Origin: Acidimicrobiia bacterium
Lineage (GTDB): Bacteria; Actinomycetota; Acidimicrobiia; Acidimicrobiales; Poriferisodalaceae
Reading direction: 5' to 3'
NCBI GenBank assembly: GCA_022821985.1
Contig: JAJECP010000015.1
Span: 95,838-159,837 of the forward strand
Length of the DNA stretch: 64,000 bases
Under the pieces are notes generated by a model. The model was not told where the DNA came from, made no database searches, and saw only the letters and a program-made list of their open reading frames with translations. The position numbers and the translations under genes are program-made. Shown here piece by piece: positions 27,078 to 34,312 of the stretch. Each line of letters opens with the position of its first letter. The stretch's first letter is position 1.

Positions 27078-29888
27078 ATGAAGAAGAAGCTGATCGAGGT
27101 TGCGCTGCCGCTCGATGCCATCAATGCGGCGTCGGCGAAGGAGAAGTCGATACGCCACGGCCATCCGTCCACGCTGCACCTGTGGTGGGCGCGCCGACCG
27201 CTGGCCGCCTGTCGGGCTGTGCTGTTCGCGCAGCTCGTCGATGATCCGTCCGCACACCCGGACCGCTTCCCGACCGACGAGGACCAAGACGAAGAGCGGA
27301 ACCGCCTGTTCAAGATCATCGAAGCAATGGTCCAATGGAAGAACACGTCTGACGAGGCCGTGCTCGAAGCCGCCCGAGCCGAGATCGCCAGGTCGTGCGA
27401 CGGAGAACTGCCTGCGGTGCTCGACCCGTTCGCGGGCGGTGGCAGCATCCCGCTGGAGGCCCAACGGCTCGGATTGGAGGCACACGCCAGCGACCTCAAC
27501 CCGGTGGCCGTGCTGATCAACAAGGCGCTGATCGAGATTCCGCCCAAATTCGCCGGCCGGACACCGATCAGCGATCAGCTTGCGTCGTTGGAAGCCGACA
27601 GCGGTGTGCTTGAGACGACTGATCCATCGGAATGGTCCAGAGCCCAGTTCCGTCAAGCGCTGAATCTCGAAGACGACTGGCCGGGCGCGACTGGTTTGGC
27701 CGAGGACGTACGGCACTACGGGGGCGTGCTGCGAGACCTCGCTCGCGACCGTGTGGGCGAGCACTACCCGACGGTGGAGATCCCCGGCGACGAAGCCGCC
27801 ACCGTGATCGCATGGATGTGGGCCCGCACGGTCCCGTGCAGCAACCCGGCGTGCGATGCACGGATGCCGCTGCTGAACTCCTACGCCCTATCGCGGCGTC
27901 GCAACCGCGAGGCGTGGCTGGAACCCGAGGTTGACTCGACAACATCACAAGTGCGCTTCCGCGTCCGCCACGGTGCAGGGTGCCCGTCAGGCGGCACTGT
28001 CACCCGGCGGGGCGCCACCTGCTTGGTATGTGGCTCCGCGGTGCCGCTGAAGGACGTCCGCACACTGGCCCTGGCGGGCGGCCTCGGATCGCAACTGCTG
28101 TGCATCGTGGCCGAAGGCAAGCGAGGCCGCGCCTACGTCGAGGCGACTGAGGAACATCTCGAAGCCTCGCGGCTCCCGATCCCCGACGGCGCGCCTGTCG
28201 GCGATCTTCCTGCCAAAGCGCTGGGCTTTCGCGTGCCGCAATACGGCATCCGGGCATGGTCCGAACTGTTCACGCCCCGCCAGCTGACCACGATGTGCGC
28301 CTTCACCGGGTTCCTACCGCAGGTTCGCGATCAAGTCATCGCTGATGCCGAGGCAGCGGGTATCGAAAGCGATGCCGTGCGACTTCACGAAGGCGGCACC
28401 GGTTCCGTCGCCTATGCCGATGCCATCGGCCACTACCTCGCCCTCGCGATCGGTCGCCTCGCTAATCGCAGCTCCACCCAGTGCTTTTGGAACCCAGGAC
28501 GCGACACCATCGAGCAGGTATTCGCCCGGCCGGCGCTACCGATGATCTGGGTGTACGCCGAGGGCAATCCGTTCTGTTCGTCGACCGGTAATTTCTTAGG
28601 TCAGCTCGATTACTTGGTCGAAGTCCTGAGTCGCGCACCCGCCGCGGTGAAAGGCACCGCCATCCAGCGCGATGCCCGCGACACCAGCGATCACGGCCCC
28701 GGCGTGGTGGTCTGTACTGATCCGCCGTACTACGACAACATCCCATACGCCGATCTATCCGATTTCTTCTATATCTGGCTGCGGAAGAGCTTGGCTGATG
28801 TCCATCCCGACCTGTTCCGCACGCTGCAGGTGCCCAAGGCGCAGGAGCTGATAGCGGAGCCCGCCCGCCACGATGGCTGGGTCGCAGCCGCCGAGTTCTT
28901 CGAGCGCGGCTTGCAGCAAGCTTTCACTGCGATCGGTGATGTTCACGACGACCGCTTTCCCTACACCGTCTTCTATGCGTTCAAGCAGTCCGAGACTGAC
29001 GCTTCGGGCACCGCATCCACAGGTTGGGAGACGATGCTGGAAGGGCTGCTCGACAGCGGGGCATCGATCGTGCGGACCTGGCCGGTGCGCACTGAGCAGC
29101 CCGGAGGCTTGCGTGAGGTTGGCCGAGCGGCGCTGGCGTCGTCGATCATCTTGGTCTGCCGCCGTCGGCCCGACGAAGCTCCGGTTGTCAGCCGCCGCGA
29201 CTTCCTCACTGCGCTTCGGAATGAGTTGCCGGAAGCGCTTGCTGAACTGCAAGCCGAGAACATCGCACCAGTCGACCTGGCGCAGTCGTCCATCGGCCCG
29301 GGCATGGCCGTGTTCTCCCGCTACTCACGAGTGGTGGAGCTCGATGGCAGCACGATGAGGGTCCGCGATGCGCTGGCCGAGATCAACCGTGCCCTCGACG
29401 CCGTGCTCGAAGAGCAAGATGCTGACCTCGACGCCGACACCCGCTGGGCACTGGCGTGGTATGCCCAGCGCGGTCACGGCAGCGGTCCCGCTGGGGACGC
29501 CGACACGCTGTGCAAAGCCAAGAACACCTCCATCGCAGGCCTCGTTGAGGCGGGCATCCTGTGGCAGCAGGGCAACGAGTGCCGCCTGCTGACCGTCGAC
29601 GAACTCGACGAGGACTGGGACCCGTCCACCGACCGGCGCCTGACCGTCTGGGAGACCACCCTCCACCTGCGTCGCAGGCTGATGAGCGACGGCGAGCAGT
29701 CAGCATCCGCGCTCCTGGCCCAAGTCGGCGTGATCGACGATGCCCCGCGCGATCTCGCCTACCGCCTGTTCCACATCTGCGAGCGCCAAGGCTGGCAGCC
29801 CGAAGCCGTGGCCTACAACGCCCTCGTCACCTCTTGGCCCGAGATCATCCGCCAGGCCGCAGCCCCCACCGACCTCACCCTCATCTGA
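27078..29888 (+). CDS. DUF1156 adenine-specific DNA methyltransferase with zinc ribbon
   Basis: 936 residues. Begins with the DUF1156 signature: KLIEVALPLDAINAASAKEKSIRHGHPSTLHLWWARRP, split here only by reading order. Motif I is LDPFAGGGSIPLEAQRLGL near 114, and the catalytic DPPYYDNIPYADLSDFFY is near 547. A zinc-ribbon-like set is CSNPAC near 254 and CLVC near 314. This COG1743-type methylase occurs in phage-exclusion loci with SNF2 helicases and DUF499 ATPases. It would mark host DNA at adenine in an unknown site. The C-terminal 150 residues, after about 780, look like a helical accessory region. The antitoxin/toxin-like pair lies next on the opposite strand. Confidence 0.9.
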   Translation: MKKKLIEVALPLDAINAASAKEKSIRHGHPSTLHLWWARRPLAACRAVLFAQLVDDPSAHPDRFPTDEDQDEERNRLFKIIEAMVQWKNTSDEAVLEAARAEIARSCDGELPAVLDPFAGGGSIPLEAQRLGLEAHASDLNPVAVLINKALIEIPPKFAGRTPISDQLASLEADSGVLETTDPSEWSRAQFRQALNLEDDWPGATGLAEDVRHYGGVLRDLARDRVGEHYPTVEIPGDEAATVIAWMWARTVPCSNPACDARMPLLNSYALSRRRNREAWLEPEVDSTTSQVRFRVRHGAGCPSGGTVTRRGATCLVCGSAVPLKDVRTLALAGGLGSQLLCIVAEGKRGRAYVEATEEHLEASRLPIPDGAPVGDLPAKALGFRVPQYGIRAWSELFTPRQLTTMCAFTGFLPQVRDQVIADAEAAGIESDAVRLHEGGTGSVAYADAIGHYLALAIGRLANRSSTQCFWNPGRDTIEQVFARPALPMIWVYAEGNPFCSSTGNFLGQLDYLVEVLSRAPAAVKGTAIQRDARDTSDHGPGVVVCTDPPYYDNIPYADLSDFFYIWLRKSLADVHPDLFRTLQVPKAQELIAEPARHDGWVAAAEFFERGLQQAFTAIGDVHDDRFPYTVFYAFKQSETDASGTASTGWETMLEGLLDSGASIVRTWPVRTEQPGGLREVGRAALASSIILVCRRRPDEAPVVSRRDFLTALRNELPEALAELQAENIAPVDLAQSSIGPGMAVFSRYSRVVELDGSTMRVRDALAEINRALDAVLEEQDADLDADTRWALAWYAQRGHGSGPAGDADTLCKAKNTSIAGLVEAGILWQQGNECRLLTVDELDEDWDPSTDRRLTVWETTLHLRRRLMSDGEQSASALLAQVGVIDDAPRDLAYRLFHICERQGWQPEAVAYNALVTSWPEIIRQAAAPTDLTLI

Positions 29889-29930
29889 CCCGCACCTACC
29901 GGGTCTGCTCGCCGCGTCCGGGCGGTCTCT

Positions 29931-30362
29931 TCAGCGTGTCGCGGCGTCGAGCTCGGCCTGTTCGTAGACGAACACCCTCACGCCCGTTCCGTCGAGGTGA
30001 GACGGCCAATGCTCGTTGAAGTTGTGGTGCGCGATGTGCAGTTCGCCTTCGGTTTCGATAGCAGTCCCTAGCAGCTCGGCTGCGTAGAGACTGACACCGC
30101 GGCGGCCGTGGCAGCGTGCGGTCGCATCGGTGAACGACCGGGGGTCGCTGACCGTGAGCAATCGGGGGTGTGGGTTCAGTGCCGCTTCCACTGGGATGCC
30201 TGCGGCGAGCCGGGTGAGACGGCCCGGGACATTGCTGTGCCGGATTGCACGGATCAAGCGAACATGGCACAGCCATGGAACGGTAGGAACCCGGCCGGTC
30301 CAGAGATCTGCGGACTTGCTGTGCAGTGCGATCAGCGCGAGATGGTCATCGACGAGCAGCAT
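29931..30362 (-). CDS. Putative toxin of a two-gene module (PIN-like N-terminus, unproven)
   Basis: 143 residues. I do not recognise the family with certainty. It begins MLLVDDHLALIAL, reminiscent of the first strand of PIN-domain RNases, and has conserved-looking polar blocks: ATARCHGRRGVSLYAAELLGTA and LHIAHHNFNEHWPSHL. The remaining PIN acidic residues are not obvious. It follows a small acidic gene after 19 bases on the same strand, the usual antitoxin-then-toxin order. It is convergent with the DUF1156 gene, 42 bases away. Reported as toxin-like on context only. Confidence 0.5.
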   Translation of the reverse strand: MLLVDDHLALIALHSKSADLWTGRVPTVPWLCHVRLIRAIRHSNVPGRLTRLAAGIPVEAALNPHPRLLTVSDPRSFTDATARCHGRRGVSLYAAELLGTAIETEGELHIAHHNFNEHWPSHLDGTGVRVFVYEQAELDAATR

Positions 30363-30381
30363 GCGCTCTGTGCCGCCGGGC

Positions 30382-30624
30382 TCAGGGCTCGCCGGGGCTC
30401 TTGGGCGCGATGTGGCTGGTCAGGTCGGGGTCGTCGTCGAACAGAGCCGCCGCAATTTCCTCGTAATGGGCAGCGAGGTCTCCGAAGGCAGCAGCGACTT
30501 CGGGGTCGTAGTCGTCGGGCGTCACATCGACAAAAGTCACGCTCACCTCACGCTCCGCGTAGTCGGGTCGGCTCACGCTGGCATCGGAAGGCTGCGGTTG
30601 CGTGCTGGCGAAGACCGTGGTCAT
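30382..30624 (-). CDS. Small acidic protein, putative antitoxin
   Basis: 80 residues from the ATG at 30624, with AAGGAG about 11 bases upstream. The longer frame to 31101 runs antisense through the DUF499 gene and is rejected. The sequence is Asp/Glu-rich, with VDVTPDDYDPEVAAAF and a helix FGDLAAHYEEIAAALFDDDPD, and ends in a flexible Pro-rich tail. No DNA-binding fold is evident. Position, size and charge suit an antitoxin for the following gene. It is divergent from the DUF499 gene, with 196 bases between the start codons. Confidence 0.5.
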   Translation of the reverse strand: MTTVFASTQPQPSDASVSRPDYAEREVSVTFVDVTPDDYDPEVAAAFGDLAAHYEEIAAALFDDDPDLTSHIAPKSPGEP

Positions 30625-30676
30625 CGATCGCTGCTCCTTGCTGCTGTCCCCGAGGCTACTGCGCATAATGGAAACA

Positions 30677-30717
30677 CCCGCCCGGGGGCCGTCCGTGCGG
30701 TCGGCCCAGCGGGCGGG
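30677..30717. other. Long interrupted hairpin in the divergent region before the DUF499 gene
   Basis: Outer arms CCCGCCCG (30677-30684) and CGGGCGGG (30710-30717) plus inner arms GGGCCG (30686-30691) and CGGCCC (30702-30707) give about 14 GC-rich pairs with a 10-base loop. On the minus strand it is followed by TGTTTCC, a weak T-tract. A CATAAT sequence at 30664-30669 could be a plus-strand -10, which would put the hairpin at the 5' end of the DUF499 message. It may act as attenuator, operator or insulating terminator between the two divergent units. Confidence 0.45.
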
Positions 30718-30820
30718 GATCAGATATGCACAGGCTACCGGTGACAGTCGCGCGGCGATGTCGCTTGAGAGCACAATTGCGGTCGCAGCAAATCTCGCAT
30801 CAACTGAGTGGAGGCCGCGA

Positions 30821-33800
30821 ATGGCTGAGATGAGCAACCGGGCGCGGGTGGGGGAGGCGTTTGAGGTCTTGGCTCGGGTGTTGCGCCCGTTCGTCGATCG
30901 GCACATGTCGAGCGGGGCCGGTGGCGGTTCGGATTGGGCAGCGACGTTTGCTGCGACGGCGCGTCCAGCACTGCGGGAATACTCCGAGGACGACCCGGCC
31001 TTCTTGTTGCGGGCGATTGCCGACTGCTGGCAGGGCAGGTTCGAACGGCAGCTGCCACGCGGCGCTCGCAACATCGTCTTCACCCTTCGTGACAAGCGCA
31101 ACGAGTGGGCTCACAACAAGCGCTTCCAGCTGCACGACGCGCAGTACACGCTGAGCGGGATCGTGACGCTGATCGAAGCGGTCGCACCTTCGGAAGCTGC
31201 TGCCGTGCAGGAGTTGCTCGACGACCTGAACCGAACGCAGTACGAACGCACGCAGCGCAACGACGAGAGCGAGCACCCCGGCGCCGTGTTCAACGTGGTG
31301 GACTCGCCGCCGACTGGATTGAGGCCATGGCGAGAGGTGATCCACCCCCATGAGGACATTCACTCGGGTCGTTTCAGCGTTGCGGAGTTCGCAGCCGACC
31401 TGGAGATGGTGCGCCGGGGCGAGGGCAGTGAAGAATATGCCAACCCGCGTCGGTTCTTCGAGCGCACCTACTTGACGGCGGGGTTGCGCGACCTGCTCAC
31501 GCTCGCCGTCAGGCGTGTGTCGGGGCAAGGCGGACAGCCGGTCATCAGCTGTCAGACCAACTTCGGTGGCGGAAAGACGCACAGTCTCATCGCGCTGTAC
31601 CACCTGATGTCGGGTCTCGACCTGTCTCAGATGCCGGCGGAGATCGCCAATCTGGTTCTCGATGCCGGCGTCGACAACCTGCCCGAAGTGAACTGCGCCG
31701 TCGTCGTCGGCAACCGTTTCGGCGCCGGTGAGATTCACACCAAGTCCGACGGCACTGAAGTGCAAACGATCTGGGGCGAGATCGCGTGGCAGCTCGGTGG
31801 AGCTGCGGCGTACGAACTGGTCGCCGACAGCGACCGCAACCGCACCAACCCCGGCGAGGCGATCCGGGACGTGCTCACCGTGTGTTCGCCGTGCCTGATC
31901 CTCATTGACGAATGGGTCGCCTACGCACGGGAGCTCTACGAGCGCACCGACCTGCCCGGCGGCAGCTTCGATTCTCAGTTCAGCTTCGCCCAGACGCTCT
32001 CAGAGGCAACGAGGGCGACCGACGGGGCGCTGTTCGTGGTGTCCATACCCGCTTCGGAGGAAGCCGACACCGACGAGGACAGTTTCGCGGTGTCGAGCTT
32101 GGAGGTGGGCGGCACGGCCGGGCGCGAGGCGCTGCGGCGGTTGACCAATGTCACGAACCGCCTCGCGGAGACTTGGCAGCCCGCGAGCGGCGACGAGAGC
32201 TACGAGATCGTGCGGCGGCGGCTCTTCCAGCCGCTCAGCGATGAGGCACGAGCGCACCGGGACGAAACCGCAGAGGCCTTCGGCCGGCTCTACCGGTCTC
32301 GGCGCGCCGACTTCCCTTCCGAGTGCTCCGAGATCGCGTTCGTCGAGCGCATCAAGGCGGCATATCCGATCCACCCGGAAGTGTTCGACCGGCTCTATCA
32401 GGACTGGTCGTCGATCGATCGCTTCCAGCGCACTCGCGGTGTGCTTCGGCTGATGGCCGCAACCATCGACTCGCTCTGGGCGAGCGATGACAAGTCGCCC
32501 CTGATCCTGCCGTGCTCGATCCCCTTGGGCGACGACCGCGTAGTCAATGAGCTGGCCGGGCGGCTGCCTGACTATTGGCATCCGGTCATCGACTCTGACG
32601 TGGACGGGCAGTCCTCGCATGCCGGGCGCATCGACCGAGCAACGCCTCACCTGGGGGCGTTGCATGCGGCGCGTCGGGTTGCTCGGACCATCTTCGTCGG
32701 CGCGACTCCTCGAGTCGGAGGGCCGAACCAAGGCTTGGATCTGCGTCGCGTACGTCTCGGGGCCACTTTCGTCGGCGACCCGTCGGGTCCGGTGTCTGAT
32801 GCGCTGAGCCGGCTCGCGGCTGAGGCGCCATACCTGTACGTCGACCGCGACCGGTACTGGTTCGACCGGCAGCAGAACGTGACAAGAACCGCACGTGACG
32901 AGATCGAGAACCTGCTTTCAGGTGACCGTTTCCAGTTGCACGCTGAGATCGTCAGGAGGCTCCGCGAGCGGAGCGGCAGGGTTGGCATGCAAGCCGACAC
33001 ATTCGCAAGTGTCCATGTCGCTCCGGCGAGCGGCGCCGACGTGGCTGACGAGCCGCGTGCGCGCCTGGTGGTTCTGGAACCCGGGACCACACTGACGCTG
33101 AACTCCGACGATTCGCCCGCCGTGTCCACGGCGCGAGAGATACTCGAACAGCGAGGTGCTGGACCGCGGCAATACAGGAACATGCTGGTGTTCGCCGCAG
33201 CTGAGCAGCGCGCCGCAGAGGCCCTGGAACAGGCCGCCGCGGAGTACTTGGCCTGGGACGGCATCTGCACACGTCAAGACGACCTGAATCTCGACGCCCA
33301 GCAGATGAACCTCGCGCGGACGCAGCGCGAGCGGGCTGACCAGGCCACTGGATTGCGAATTGCGGAGGCTTACCGCTTCCTCTTGGTTCCCCAGCAAGAG
33401 GATCCTCGCGGTTCGGTCACGCTGGAGGTTGTCAAGCTGGACGCGGACAGCGCAGCCGGCGAGCGGAACGGCCGCAGGCGCGCTGGCGACCATCAGCTCA
33501 GCGCGATGCAGCCGGTGGCGCGCATAGCCGAGAACGCTGCCCGACGGCTCGTAAACGATGGCAGCTTGGGCGCGCAGTTCCCAGCGGTCCTCCTACGGCA
33601 GCAACTCGACGGGGTACTGGCATCACGCTGGGCGGAGGGCCATGTGCCGCTAGCGGCGCTCTGGGAAGACATGGCACGGTACGTGTACCTGCCGCGCTTG
33701 CGTGACCAGGATGTGCTGATGTCCACGGTCGAACGCGGACCCGAGGGCATCGCTTGGACGACCGAGGGATTCGCCGTTGCTGTTTCCTACGACGAGACAA

Positions 33801-34306
33801 CCGGTCGCTACTTGGGGCTGAGTCCGCCGGGGGAACGAACAGCGGCAGTCACGCCATCCCATCTGATCGTTCATCCCAACTTGGCGATGCAGCAGCACGA
33901 GCGAGACCGTGAAGCTGCTGCGCCTGACGACACTGAAGGAACAAGCGGAGATGGTGGCGACTCGGGCGATGGCCGCGGTGGCGCCTCAGGCGCGGACGAC
34001 TACTTCGGGGGTGGTGCAGACGACGAAAGCGAGGGTTCCGGTTCTCAGACGGATCCGTCGCGTTCAGCCCTCAGCGTCTTTCGAGGGTCGATTGTCTTGA
34101 ACCCCGATCGCCCCACCCGCGCATTCACTCAGGTCAGCGATGATGTGCTCACCCATCTCATCGGTCATCCCGATGCAGAAGTCGTCGTACGAGTCGAAGT
34201 CGAAGTCCGCAAGCCGGGAGGCTTCGCTGGCGATCTCGTCCGCGACGTCAACGAGAACACCCGAGTTCTCGGCTTCGAGGAAGGCACCGGCTTCAGCGAG
34301 GACTAG
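30821..34306 (+). CDS. HEPN-DUF499 ATPase (BrxC/PglY-like)
   Basis: 1,161 residues from the ATG at 30821, chosen for GTGGAGG 7 bases upstream; earlier in-frame starts run over the antitoxin gene. Residues 1-135 look like a Swt1-type HEPN domain, with the RX4H motif of HEPN RNases in DKRNEWAHN near 92-100. A P-loop follows: TNFGGGKTHSLIALY near 246, with Walker B LILIDEWVAYA near 362, matching DUF499. The C-terminal part has an acidic Gly/Ser/Asp linker near 1020-1075 and a terminal beta-rich domain. DUF499 ATPases are core parts of BREX-like and related phage-exclusion loci. It is probably the last member of the system despite the intervening pair. Confidence 0.85.
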   Translation: MAEMSNRARVGEAFEVLARVLRPFVDRHMSSGAGGGSDWAATFAATARPALREYSEDDPAFLLRAIADCWQGRFERQLPRGARNIVFTLRDKRNEWAHNKRFQLHDAQYTLSGIVTLIEAVAPSEAAAVQELLDDLNRTQYERTQRNDESEHPGAVFNVVDSPPTGLRPWREVIHPHEDIHSGRFSVAEFAADLEMVRRGEGSEEYANPRRFFERTYLTAGLRDLLTLAVRRVSGQGGQPVISCQTNFGGGKTHSLIALYHLMSGLDLSQMPAEIANLVLDAGVDNLPEVNCAVVVGNRFGAGEIHTKSDGTEVQTIWGEIAWQLGGAAAYELVADSDRNRTNPGEAIRDVLTVCSPCLILIDEWVAYARELYERTDLPGGSFDSQFSFAQTLSEATRATDGALFVVSIPASEEADTDEDSFAVSSLEVGGTAGREALRRLTNVTNRLAETWQPASGDESYEIVRRRLFQPLSDEARAHRDETAEAFGRLYRSRRADFPSECSEIAFVERIKAAYPIHPEVFDRLYQDWSSIDRFQRTRGVLRLMAATIDSLWASDDKSPLILPCSIPLGDDRVVNELAGRLPDYWHPVIDSDVDGQSSHAGRIDRATPHLGALHAARRVARTIFVGATPRVGGPNQGLDLRRVRLGATFVGDPSGPVSDALSRLAAEAPYLYVDRDRYWFDRQQNVTRTARDEIENLLSGDRFQLHAEIVRRLRERSGRVGMQADTFASVHVAPASGADVADEPRARLVVLEPGTTLTLNSDDSPAVSTAREILEQRGAGPRQYRNMLVFAAAEQRAAEALEQAAAEYLAWDGICTRQDDLNLDAQQMNLARTQRERADQATGLRIAEAYRFLLVPQQEDPRGSVTLEVVKLDADSAAGERNGRRRAGDHQLSAMQPVARIAENAARRLVNDGSLGAQFPAVLLRQQLDGVLASRWAEGHVPLAALWEDMARYVYLPRLRDQDVLMSTVERGPEGIAWTTEGFAVAVSYDETTGRYLGLSPPGERTAAVTPSHLIVHPNLAMQQHERDREAAAPDDTEGTSGDGGDSGDGRGGASGADDYFGGGADDESEGSGSQTDPSRSALSVFRGSIVLNPDRPTRAFTQVSDDVLTHLIGHPDAEVVVRVEVEVRKPGGFAGDLVRDVNENTRVLGFEEGTGFSED

Positions 34307-34312
34307 GGGCGT

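Noticed and set aside
30625..31101. Longer form of the putative antitoxin starting at 31101
   Set aside because: The extra N-terminus is antisense to the HEPN-DUF499 gene; the ATG at 30624 has its own ribosome binding site.
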